NCBI RefSeq assembly: GCF_017433805.1
Contig: NZ_JAFRGN010000052.1
Span: 1 to 55,941, forward strand
Origin: Butyrivibrio sp.
Lineage (GTDB): Bacteria; Bacillota; Clostridia; Lachnospirales; Lachnospiraceae
Reading direction: 5' to 3'
DNA length: 55,941 bases
Each line of letters begins with the position of its first letter. Position 1 is the stretch's first letter. Position numbers and translations under genes: made by a program. The notes under the pieces were generated by a model. The model saw only the letters and a program-made list of their open reading frames with translations. It was not told the DNA's origin and did no database searches. Positions 1 through 7,520 of this stretch are shown piece by piece.

Positions 1-2
1 AA

Positions 3-119
3 GAAAAGGAAGAAAAAGAAGATATAGCAGAGGCTTCTGAAAAGGCTGATAATACTGAAGAAAATGCGGATCAGAAACCAGAGAATAAGAAAAAGAAAAA
101 GTCTAGAAAAAACAACTAA
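3..119 (+). CDS. C-terminal end of an unidentified protein (partial)
   Basis: An open frame enters from the left edge and ends at TAA 117-119, giving 38 residues. The visible tail is first acidic (Glu/Asp/Ala-rich) and then strongly basic, ending in a run of lysines followed by Ser-Arg-Lys-Asn-Asn. This is a low-complexity, probably disordered tail and gives no basis for naming the protein. A promoter-like sequence follows about 15 bases later, so it probably ends the preceding transcription unit, although no clear terminator hairpin lies between it and speA. Confidence 0.6.
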   Translation, partial: EKEEKEDIAEASEKADNTEENADQKPENKKKKKSRKNN

Positions 120-133
120 AAGTTACTCATATT

Positions 134-161
134 TTGCTTTAATATTAAGAAGTTTTATAGT
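134..161 (+). promoter_or_regulatory. Candidate promoter of the polyamine operon
   Basis: TTGCTT (134-139) and TATAGT (156-161) are separated by 16 bases, close to the sigma-A consensus. It lies about 100 bases upstream of speA, leaving a 5' UTR that contains the hairpin at 194-228. Assigned by pattern only. Confidence 0.5.
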
Positions 162-193
162 ATGATTACATTACTGTGTAATTAGATAATAAG

Positions 194-228
194 AGGGGGT
201 AGCATGTCAGTATGGCATGCCACTCCTT
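194..228 (+). promoter_or_regulatory. Hairpin in the speA 5' leader
   Basis: GCATG (202-206) pairs with CATGC (216-220) across a 9-base loop. The stem extends outward through GGGGT (196-200) and ACTCC (222-226), with an A.C mismatch at 201/221 and a G.U wobble. No run of T follows directly, so it does not look like a plain intrinsic terminator. It sits between the likely promoter and the speA ribosome binding site and could affect leader stability or attenuation; that role is inference. Confidence 0.4.
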
Positions 229-264
229 TACTTGTGTGTAAGGATTTTTTTGGAGGGTAGTTAG

Positions 265-1713
265 TTGGATCTTAATAGACAAAAAAAGGCTCCGGTATAT
301 GAAGCTTTGGAGAGGTTTAGGAAGCAGCGCGTTGTTCCATTTGACGTGCCTGGTCATAAAAGAGGAAGAGGTAACCCAGAGCTCGTAAGCTTTTTGGGTG
401 ACAGATGTGTTGGCATAGATGTTAACTCTATGAAGCCTCTTGATAATCTCTGCCATCCTGTTTCTGTTATCAAGGAAGCAGAAGAGCTTATGGCTGATGC
501 TTTTGGCGCAGCTCATGCTTTTATGATGGTTAATGGTACTACAAGTGCTGTTCAGGCTATGGTTTTATCCCATGTCAAGAAGGGTGAGAAGATCATTATG
601 CCCAGAAACGTGCATAAGAGTGCTATCAATGCTCTTATTCTGTGTGGTGCTATTCCTGTATATATTGATCCCAAGGTAGATACTAATCTTGGTATTCCTC
701 TTGGAATGGAGCTTGCGGATGTTAAGAAGGCTATTGAGGAGAACCCAGAAGCTAAGGCTATTCTCATTAATAACCCTTCATATTACGGTATCTGTTCTAA
801 TCTGAAGGCTATTGTTGATCTTGCTCACGAGAATGGTATGAAGGCCCTTGTTGATGAGGCTCATGGAACTCATCTTTACTTTGGACCTAACCTTCCACTT
901 AATGCCATGGCAGCAGGCGCAGATATGGCAGCTATCAGTATGCACAAATCTGGCGGAAGTCTTACTCAGAGCTCAATCCTTCTGTGTGGACCAGATGCTA
1001 ATATTGGATATATCAGTAGAATCGTTAACCTGACTCAGACCACAAGTGCCAGCTACCTTCTTCTTGGAAGTCTTGATATTTCCAGGAGAAACCTTGCTCT
1101 TAACGGAGCATCCAGCTTTGAGAAGGTTACCAAGATGGCTCAGTACGCAAGAGAAGAGATCAATGACATTGGTGGCTATTATGCTTATGGTAATGAGCTC
1201 AAAAATGGCGGAAGCATCTACGATTTCGATGAGACCAAGCTTGTAGTTAACACCAGAAAGATTGGTCTTACAGGTATCGAGGTTTACGACCTCCTTAGAG
1301 ATGAATATGACATTCAGATGGAGTTTGGTGATCTGTCTAATGTTATGGCATATATATCAATTGGTGATAGACTTCAGGATATTGAGAGACTTGCAGGAGC
1401 TCTTGCTGATATCAGAAGACTTTATGCTAAGCCTGAGCAGAGCTTTTTCTCTGCAGAGTATGTGACTCCTATTGTTAAGGCAACTCCACAGGAAGCCTTC
1501 TATGCAGAAAAAGAGTCACTTCCTATCGATCAGACTGTAGGCAGGATCAGTGCAGAGTCAGTAATGTGCTATCCACCTGGAATTCCAATTCTGTCTCCAG
1601 GAGAAGTTATTACAGAAGAGATTCTTGATTATATCAAGACTGCAATGGCTAAGGGCTGTTCAATGCAGGGCCCTGAGAGTGAAGATATTTCAGAGTTATT
1701 TGTGTTAAAATAA
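265..1713 (+). CDS. speA: Arginine decarboxylase, PLP fold-type I (SpeA type)
   Basis: Decarboxylates arginine to agmatine, the first step of the polyamine route encoded by the following genes. The 482-residue protein matches the compact Orn/Lys/Arg decarboxylase family of Firmicutes (B. subtilis SpeA is of similar size). The N-terminal VPGHKRGRG motif, DEAHGTH (197-203) and the PLP-lysine motif SMHKSGGSLTQ (Lys228) are all visible. The start is a TTG at 265, preceded by GGAGGG at 252-257; no in-frame ATG has a comparable ribosome binding site. speE follows after 22 bases. Lysine or ornithine could be alternative substrates by family membership alone, but the downstream agmatine deiminase and N-carbamoylputrescine amidase make arginine the natural one. 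Confidence 0.9.
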   Translation: MDLNRQKKAPVYEALERFRKQRVVPFDVPGHKRGRGNPELVSFLGDRCVGIDVNSMKPLDNLCHPVSVIKEAEELMADAFGAAHAFMMVNGTTSAVQAMVLSHVKKGEKIIMPRNVHKSAINALILCGAIPVYIDPKVDTNLGIPLGMELADVKKAIEENPEAKAILINNPSYYGICSNLKAIVDLAHENGMKALVDEAHGTHLYFGPNLPLNAMAAGADMAAISMHKSGGSLTQSSILLCGPDANIGYISRIVNLTQTTSASYLLLGSLDISRRNLALNGASSFEKVTKMAQYAREEINDIGGYYAYGNELKNGGSIYDFDETKLVVNTRKIGLTGIEVYDLLRDEYDIQMEFGDLSNVMAYISIGDRLQDIERLAGALADIRRLYAKPEQSFFSAEYVTPIVKATPQEAFYAEKESLPIDQTVGRISAESVMCYPPGIPILSPGEVITEEILDYIKTAMAKGCSMQGPESEDISELFVLK

Positions 1714-1735
1714 TAGATGTGTAGGAGGAAATAGC

Positions 1736-2608
1736 ATGGCTGAGATGGATTATTGGTTCAGTGATATGCACACTGGAAATGTTAAGATAAGTATCAGGCT
1801 GGCTAAACAGCTCTTTTCCGGAACAAGTGAGTTCCAGAGAATAGACGTGTTTGATTCCCCTGAGTTTGGCAAGTTCCTTGCTTCAGATGGTAATATCATC
1901 TTTTCTGAGAAGGACGAGTTCACATATGACGAGATGATCGTTCACGTGCCTATGGCTGTTCATCCCAAGGTTCAGAGAGTACTGGTTCTTGGTGGTGGTG
2001 ACGGAGGCGTAGCAAGAGAGCTGTGTCACTATGATGAGATCAAGGTTATTGATGTAGTAGAGCCTGACAACATGTTTGTGGATGTATGTAAGCAGTACTT
2101 CCCTGATAATGCCGTTGGTCTTGAGGATGACAGAGTTCACATCTATTATCAGGACGGACTTAAGTATCTTCGTAAATGTGAGGATATGTACGACCTTATT
2201 ATCAATGATGCTACAGAGCCTCTTGGTCATGAGGCAGGTCTTTTTACAAAAGAGTTCTACGGAAGCTGCTACAAGGCACTTCACGATGATGGAATCATGG
2301 TTTATCAGCACGGAAGCCCATTCTATGATGAGGATGAGGAGAGCTGCAGAGCCATGCACAGGAAGGCTTACAGAGTATTTCCTGTTAATAGAGTTTATCA
2401 GGCGCATATTCCTACATGTCCTGCTGGATACTGGCTGTTTGGATTTGCCAGCAAGAAGTATCATCCGCTCAAGGATTTCAACCCTGATAGATGGGATGAG
2501 AGAGGAATCAAGACTTGGTATTACACTACGCACCTTCACAAGGGAGCGTTCATGTTGCCTAAATACGTAGAGGATCTTCTTCAGGAAGAGGAAGATATGT
2601 CTAGATAA
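1736..2608 (+). CDS. speE: Spermidine synthase family aminopropyltransferase
   Basis: A 290-residue member of the spermidine synthase family, which transfers an aminopropyl group from decarboxylated S-adenosylmethionine to putrescine. The nucleotide-binding GGGDGG (86-91) and the following VEPD acidic motif are present, as is the catalytic-loop Asp158. Two active-site motifs differ from the usual form: YHEM or YQEM reads Tyr64-Asp65-Glu-Met, and the loop normally DxTDPxGP reads D158-A-T-E161-P-L-G-H165. AGGAGG at 1723-1728 sets the ATG start. No speD (the enzyme that makes decarboxylated AdoMet) is in the window, while a carboxyspermidine route follows directly. The family is clear, but the true substrate is open. 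Confidence 0.85.
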   Translation: MAEMDYWFSDMHTGNVKISIRLAKQLFSGTSEFQRIDVFDSPEFGKFLASDGNIIFSEKDEFTYDEMIVHVPMAVHPKVQRVLVLGGGDGGVARELCHYDEIKVIDVVEPDNMFVDVCKQYFPDNAVGLEDDRVHIYYQDGLKYLRKCEDMYDLIINDATEPLGHEAGLFTKEFYGSCYKALHDDGIMVYQHGSPFYDEDEESCRAMHRKAYRVFPVNRVYQAHIPTCPAGYWLFGFASKKYHPLKDFNPDRWDERGIKTWYYTTHLHKGAFMLPKYVEDLLQEEEDMSR

Positions 2609-2611
2609 CAT

Positions 2612-2669
2612 GGTCATAAGTGATTGCCAATGCAAGCTTGCTTGCGAATTGGCATATTACTTCATGACC
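2612..2669 (+). repeat. Long intercistronic hairpin with CUUG tetraloop
   Basis: Arms pair from the outside in: GGTCAT (2612-2617) with ATGACC (2664-2669), AAGT (2618-2621) with ACTT (2659-2662), TGCCAAT (2625-2631) with ATTGGCA (2648-2654), and GCAAG (2632-2636) with CTTGC (2641-2645), closing a CTTG loop (2637-2640). No T run follows, so it is not a typical terminator. It separates speE from the next pathway gene. It shares the G(CUUG)C cap and a terminal CATGACC with the hairpin at 38504-38541, so it may be one copy of a small repeated element or an mRNA processing/stability signal. Confidence 0.6.
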
Positions 2670-2709
2670 TGATCCGATGTTATCTATAGTGAAGAAAAGG
2701 AGAAATAAA

Positions 2710-3972
2710 ATGGGAAGATTATTGGTTATTGGCTGCGGCGGCGTAGCACAGGTAGCAATTCAGAAATGTGCACAGAATAGCGCTGTATTTACAGAGATGT
2801 GCCTTGCGAGCAGAACTGTTAGCAAGTGTGATGCACTCAAGGACAAGCTTGAGAAACAGGGAACACCTGTTAAGATCACAACAGCTACTGTAAATGCTGA
2901 TGATGTTAACGATGTTATCAAGCTTATCAAGGAGTATCAGCCTGACGCTGTTCTTAACGTAGCACTTCCTTATCAGGATCTTACAATCATGGACGCATGT
3001 CTTGCGTGCAAGGTTGACTATATTGATACAGCTAACTATGAGCCAGAGGATACAGATGAGCCTGTATGGCGTGCAGCTTATGAGAAGCGCTGCAAGGAAA
3101 AGGGCTTTACAGCTTACTTTGATTACAGCTATCAGTGGGCATATATGGACAAGTTCAAGGAGGCTGGTATCACAGGTCTTCTTGGAACAGGTTTTGACCC
3201 TGGTGTAACAAGTGTATTCGTAGCTTACGCTAAGAAGCACTATTTTGATGAGATTCATACAGTTGATATTCTTGACTGCAATGGTGGTGACCATGGTTAT
3301 GCCTTTGCAACCAACTTCAATCCTGAGATCAACCTTCGTGAAGTAAGTGCTAACGGCAGTTACTGGGAGGATGGCCACTGGATCGAGACTAAGCCTATGG
3401 AAATTAAGAGAGTATATGATTTCCCTCAGGTTGGTCAGAAGGATATGTACCTTCTTCATCACGAGGAGATTGAGGCACTTGGCCGCAACTTCCCTGAGAT
3501 CAAGAGAATTCGTTTCTTCATGACATTTGGTCAGAGCTATCTTGATCACATGAGATGTCTTGAGGATGTTGGTATGCTTTCAACAAGCCCTATCATGTTC
3601 GAAGGTAGAGAGATCGTTCCTATTCAGTTCCTGAAGGCTCTTTTACCAGATCCTGCAAGTCTTGGACCTAGAACTGTTGGTAAGACAAACATCGGATGTA
3701 TCTTCCGCGGAATCAAGGATGGCAAAGAGAAGACACTCTTCATTTACAATGTTTGTGATCACCAGGAATGCTACAAGGAGCTCGGCAGCCAGGCTATCAG
3801 CTACACAACAGGTGTTCCAGCTATGATCGGTACAGCTCTTGTACTGTCAGGCAAGTGGAAGAAGCCAGGTGTATTCACAACTGATGAGTTTGATCCAGAT
3901 CCATACATGGAGATGCTTAACGAGTATGGTCTTCCATGGGTTGTTGATGAGAATCCAGTTCTTGTGGACTAA
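2710..3972 (+). CDS. Carboxy(nor)spermidine dehydrogenase, saccharopine dehydrogenase family
   Basis: A 420-residue saccharopine dehydrogenase-family protein with an N-terminal nucleotide-binding motif VIGCGGVAQVA. In this family the enzyme condenses putrescine (or diaminopropane) with aspartate beta-semialdehyde and reduces the imine with NADPH, giving carboxyspermidine (or carboxynorspermidine). Placement next to the decarboxylase at 4112 and between arginine decarboxylase and agmatine deiminase supports this role over lysine metabolism. I chose ATG 2710 because AAGGAG (2697-2702) lies 7 bases before it; an upstream in-frame start at 2677 would place that site inside the gene. A strong terminator follows at 3991. 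Confidence 0.87.
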   Translation: MGRLLVIGCGGVAQVAIQKCAQNSAVFTEMCLASRTVSKCDALKDKLEKQGTPVKITTATVNADDVNDVIKLIKEYQPDAVLNVALPYQDLTIMDACLACKVDYIDTANYEPEDTDEPVWRAAYEKRCKEKGFTAYFDYSYQWAYMDKFKEAGITGLLGTGFDPGVTSVFVAYAKKHYFDEIHTVDILDCNGGDHGYAFATNFNPEINLREVSANGSYWEDGHWIETKPMEIKRVYDFPQVGQKDMYLLHHEEIEALGRNFPEIKRIRFFMTFGQSYLDHMRCLEDVGMLSTSPIMFEGREIVPIQFLKALLPDPASLGPRTVGKTNIGCIFRGIKDGKEKTLFIYNVCDHQECYKELGSQAISYTTGVPAMIGTALVLSGKWKKPGVFTTDEFDPDPYMEMLNEYGLPWVVDENPVLVD

Positions 3973-3990
3973 TAAGTAAGTAGATATATA

Positions 3991-4025
3991 GGTGGAAGTT
4001 TGTGAAAATGAACTTCCACCTTTTT
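3991..4025 (+). terminator. Intrinsic terminator after the dehydrogenase
   Basis: GGTGGAAGTT (3991-4000) and AACTTCCACC (4011-4020) form a perfect 10-bp stem with a 10-base loop, followed by TTTTT (4021-4025). It splits the polyamine genes into two transcription units. Confidence 0.9.
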
Positions 4026-4046
4026 AATGCATGTTTAAGGGCGTGT

Positions 4047-4075
4047 TTGCATCTTAACAATTCGATTGATATGAT
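4047..4075 (+). promoter_or_regulatory. Promoter of the nspC-aguA-aguB unit
   Basis: TTGCAT (4047-4052) and TATGAT (4070-4075) are 17 bases apart, and a TGA just before the -10 gives an extended -10 (TGn). It lies right after the terminator at 3991-4025 and 37 bases before nspC. Confidence 0.7.
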
Positions 4076-4111
4076 AGATATGTACATTCACTTTTTTATG
4101 GAGGAATGCCT

Positions 4112-5320
4112 ATGAAGCTTACAGAGGTGAGAACACCCGCGTATGTTATAGATGAAAAAAAGCTAAGAGAAAATCTTGAGATTCTAGATAGAGTACAGAA
4201 GGAGTCAGGAGCTAAGATACTTCTTGCTCAGAAAGCATATTCTGTATATCAGACTTACCCACTTATAGCTAAATATCTTACTGGTGCTACGGCGTCAGGC
4301 TTATATGAGGCGAGACTTGCTCACGAAGAGCTTAAGGTTCGGGAAGGCATAGAGAATCATGTATATGAGCCTGCCTTTGAAGATGATGAGATGGCGGAGT
4401 TGTGCCAGATATGCGATCACATCGTATTTAATTCCCTCAACCAGCTTGAGCATCACAGGAAAACCTGGGAACAGCCTGTAAGAGAAGGTAAGATTTCTGT
4501 TGGGCTTAGAATCAATCCTGAGTTCAGTACTCAGGAAGAGCATGAGATATACGATCCTTGTTCTGAAGGATCAAGACTTGGAATTAAGCTTGCTGATATG
4601 CCAGCTGAGCTTCCTGAGGGCGTTGAGGGAATACATTTTCATACTCTCTGCGAGCAGGATTTCGAGCCGCTTCGTCAGACCTTCCATCATGTAGAGGAGA
4701 ACTTTGGAAGATTCTTTCCTCTTAAGAATGAAGGACAAGAGCCTTCAGGCGATATGGCTGTAAATGGTGCTGGTCGCAAGATCAAATGGATAAACCTTGG
4801 CGGCGGACACCATATTACAAGAGAAGACTACAATGTGGATGGCCTTATCACCTTTATTAAAGAGATAAAGAGCAAGTATGATATGGAAGTGTACCTTGAG
4901 CCTGGAGAAGCCATTGCGCTTGATGCGGGCTATCTTGTTACAACAGTAATGGATATCGTACATACCCAGAGAATGCCGGTTTTGGTACTTGATACATCAG
5001 CTGCCTGCCACATGCCGGATGTACTGGAGATGCCATACAGGCCACCACTTCGTGACTCAGAGCAGCCAGGAGAGCTGGAGTTCAACTATAGATTGTCTTC
5101 CCGAACTTGCCTTGCTGGAGATGTCATTGGTGATTATAGCTTTGTCCATGAGATAAATATTGGAGATAAGCTTATCTTTGAAGATATGGCTATCTATAGT
5201 ATGGTCAAGAACAATACCTTTAATGGCATGCCACTTCCTGATATTGATATTATGCATGAGAACGGGGAAGTAGAAGTAATCAAAAAGTTTGGTTATCAGG
5301 ACTTTAAGATGAGACTGTGA
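4112..5320 (+). CDS. nspC: Carboxy(nor)spermidine decarboxylase
   Basis: A PLP-dependent, alanine-racemase-fold decarboxylase that removes the carboxyl group from carboxyspermidine or carboxynorspermidine to yield the polyamine. The PLP lysine is in LLAQKAYS (Lys41) and the C-terminal active-site motif CLAGDVIGDYSF starts at Cys333, both typical of this family. At 402 residues it is slightly longer than the usual 370-385 because of a linker around residues 195-220 before the INLGGGHH motif. I chose ATG 4112 over 4106 because GGAGG (4100-4104) is 7 bases from 4112 but almost touches 4106. aguA begins 12 bases downstream. Confidence 0.9.
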   Translation: MKLTEVRTPAYVIDEKKLRENLEILDRVQKESGAKILLAQKAYSVYQTYPLIAKYLTGATASGLYEARLAHEELKVREGIENHVYEPAFEDDEMAELCQICDHIVFNSLNQLEHHRKTWEQPVREGKISVGLRINPEFSTQEEHEIYDPCSEGSRLGIKLADMPAELPEGVEGIHFHTLCEQDFEPLRQTFHHVEENFGRFFPLKNEGQEPSGDMAVNGAGRKIKWINLGGGHHITREDYNVDGLITFIKEIKSKYDMEVYLEPGEAIALDAGYLVTTVMDIVHTQRMPVLVLDTSAACHMPDVLEMPYRPPLRDSEQPGELEFNYRLSSRTCLAGDVIGDYSFVHEINIGDKLIFEDMAIYSMVKNNTFNGMPLPDIDIMHENGEVEVIKKFGYQDFKMRL

Positions 5321-5332
5321 AGGAGAATAGAA

Positions 5333-6610
5333 TTGTCAGGGATTACAAATTCAGTTCCTATAAAAGATGGTTTTTACATGCCTGCTGAGTATTCAAGGCA
5401 TGATGGCACAATAATGATCTATCCTGTAAGACCAGGAAGCTGGAGGAAGGACAGAGCTGGTGCCTTATATTCTTTTGCTAATGTATTTATAGAAATCCTC
5501 AAGAGAGAAAATCTCTATCTTATCGCAGATAAGGCCCACTGGAAGGAAGCAAGGGACTTCATGGATGAGATAATTACAGATTATGTACAGGGAACAGGAC
5601 GTTTAGTAGCGCCTATGACCAAAGAGGAAGAGGACAGGATCATTGCAGAGGGTGAGAGTCTTTTTGCAAATGAAGATACTCTTTATACTGTATCTGATGT
5701 TCTCGAGAACAGATGTCTTATTCCACCTATTGATTCAGATGATGCCTGGGCCAGGGATGTTGGACCTACATTTGTTGTAAGGGATAATGCCGGTTCTAAG
5801 GCTGAAATTCGTGGAATCAACTGGTCTTTTAATGCCTGGGGCGGAGAAGTCGATGGACTCTATGCTTCCTGGGATAAGGATGATAAGGTTGCAAGTAGTT
5901 TTTGCGATCTGATAGAACTTCCATTTTACGATGCTCAGCCTTTTGTGTTGGAAGGTGGTTCCATCCACTGCGACGGCGAAGGAACAGCCATGGTCACAGA
6001 GAGTTGCCTTCTTAGCGAAGGTAGAAACCCAGCCATGAGCAGAGAAGAGATAGAAGAAAAACTCAGAGAATATCTGAATGTAGAGAAGGTACTGTGGCTT
6101 CCACGAGGTATATATAACGATGAGACCAACGAGCACGTTGATAATGTGTGCGCGTTTGTGGCTCCGGGTGAAGTAGTTCTTGCCTGGACAGACGATGAGA
6201 ATGATCCACAGTATGAACTTTCAAGAGCTGATCTTGAGTATCTTGAAAAAGAGACAGATGCCAAGGGCAGGAGCATTGTTGTACATAAGCTCCCCATCCC
6301 TGATCATTCGGTTCTTGTTTCAGAGGCTGACCTTGCCAACTATGAGTTTGAAGAGGGCGAAGATTTCAGAGAAGTAGGCGAGAGACTTGCTGCAAGTTAC
6401 GTGAATTTCTACTTTATAAATGGAGCAGCCTTGGTTCCTCAGTTTGGCGGCGAGAACGAAGAAAGTGATGAGAGAGCTCTGGATATCTTAAGTGAGCTGT
6501 GTCCTGACAGAGAAATCATCGGCATACCAGCAAGAGATATACTTCTGGGAGGCGGTAATATTCATTGTATTACCCAGCAGATACCAGAGAATAATTTGGG
6601 AGAAAACTAA
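5333..6610 (+). CDS. aguA: Agmatine deiminase
   Basis: Hydrolyses agmatine to N-carbamoylputrescine and ammonia; guanidine-group-modifying (PAD-like) fold. The N-terminal [16 protein letters not shown], the [13 protein letters not shown] substrate motif and the C-terminal GGGNIHC motif with catalytic Cys412 are all recognisable. At 425 residues it is about 50 longer than typical AguA (360-380); the extra length is mainly a charged segment before DDAWARD, roughly residues 85-125. The start is TTG 5333, with AAGGAG overlapping the nspC stop codon and 7 bases of spacing. aguB starts 2 bases after its stop, so the two are probably translationally coupled. Confidence 0.92.
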   Translation: MSGITNSVPIKDGFYMPAEYSRHDGTIMIYPVRPGSWRKDRAGALYSFANVFIEILKRENLYLIADKAHWKEARDFMDEIITDYVQGTGRLVAPMTKEEEDRIIAEGESLFANEDTLYTVSDVLENRCLIPPIDSDDAWARDVGPTFVVRDNAGSKAEIRGINWSFNAWGGEVDGLYASWDKDDKVASSFCDLIELPFYDAQPFVLEGGSIHCDGEGTAMVTESCLLSEGRNPAMSREEIEEKLREYLNVEKVLWLPRGIYNDETNEHVDNVCAFVAPGEVVLAWTDDENDPQYELSRADLEYLEKETDAKGRSIVVHKLPIPDHSVLVSEADLANYEFEEGEDFREVGERLAASYVNFYFINGAALVPQFGGENEESDERALDILSELCPDREIIGIPARDILLGGGNIHCITQQIPENNLGEN

Positions 6611-6612
6611 GA

Positions 6613-7512
6613 ATGGGAAACATGGTTAAAGTTGCCTGTGTGCAGTTTGCCTGCGGCGAAGTGGCTGCATCAGATGCTGAGCAGGTTAAAAGAAATATAG
6701 AAAAGGCAGATAAGCTTACAAGAGAGGCAGCGGCTAATGGTGCTAAGATAATTCTTTTGTCTGAGCTGTTTGAGCGTAAGTACTTCTGCCAGGAGCGAAG
6801 ATATGACTACTATGAGCTTGCACTTCCTCTGTCTGAGAATCCGGCTGTAGCACACTTTAAAAAGCTGTGTGCTGAGCTTAAGGTGGTTATGCCTATCTGT
6901 GTATATGAGAAGGATGGCAATGTATTTTACAACTCAGTTGTGATGATAGATGCTGATGGAAGTGACCTTGGAGTGTACCGCAAGACTCATATTCCAGATG
7001 ACCATTATTATCAGGAGAAATTCTATTTTACTCCAGGTAATACAGGCTTTAAGGTGTTTGATACAGCTTATGGCCGCGTGGGCGTTGGCATCTGCTGGGA
7101 TCAGTGGTTCCCGGAGACTGCAAGGTGCCTTACACTTGGAGGTGCCGACATTATTCTTTATCCTACAGCAATTGGCTCGGAGCCTATTCTTGATGTGGAT
7201 AGTTCAGGACACTGGATGCGCACAATGCAGGGACATTCAGCAGCTAATATTATTCCAGTGGCTGCAGCCAACAGAATTGGAAGAGAGGATGTTGAGCCAT
7301 CCGAGGAAAACGGCGGACAGAAATCCAGCCTTACTTTCTATGGTAATAGCTTCCTTACTGATGTTACTGGCGATTGTATTACCAGAGCCAGCAAGGATAA
7401 GGAAGAAATAATCTACGCAGAATATGATTTTGCAGAGAATGGAAAAATGAGAGCATCCTGGGGACTTTTCAGAGATCGCAGACCAGAGTGTTACAGACAG
7501 ATTACTGATTGA
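6613..7512 (+). CDS. aguB: N-carbamoylputrescine amidase
   Basis: A nitrilase-superfamily amidase that hydrolyses N-carbamoylputrescine to putrescine, CO2 and ammonia, finishing the agmatine route. The catalytic triad is visible as Glu51 (LLSELFERKYFCQ), Lys124 (YRKTHIPDD) and Cys161 (GVGICWDQWFPE). The 299-residue length fits the family. ATG 6613 has a weak GGGAG 10 bases upstream; a second ATG three codons later is possible. It directly follows aguA, and the next gene starts within a few bases. Confidence 0.93.
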   Translation: MGNMVKVACVQFACGEVAASDAEQVKRNIEKADKLTREAAANGAKIILLSELFERKYFCQERRYDYYELALPLSENPAVAHFKKLCAELKVVMPICVYEKDGNVFYNSVVMIDADGSDLGVYRKTHIPDDHYYQEKFYFTPGNTGFKVFDTAYGRVGVGICWDQWFPETARCLTLGGADIILYPTAIGSEPILDVDSSGHWMRTMQGHSAANIIPVAAANRIGREDVEPSEENGGQKSSLTFYGNSFLTDVTGDCITRASKDKEEIIYAEYDFAENGKMRASWGLFRDRRPECYRQITD

Positions 7513-7520
7513 GGAATGTC

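Noticed and set aside
1883-2635. A long open frame on the - strand opposite speE (250 codons)
   Set aside because: It lies wholly antisense to a clear conserved gene, has no ribosome binding site and encodes no recognisable domain. Codon preference of the + strand gene keeps this frame open; the same applies to similar - strand frames at 2719-3549 and 44972-45661.
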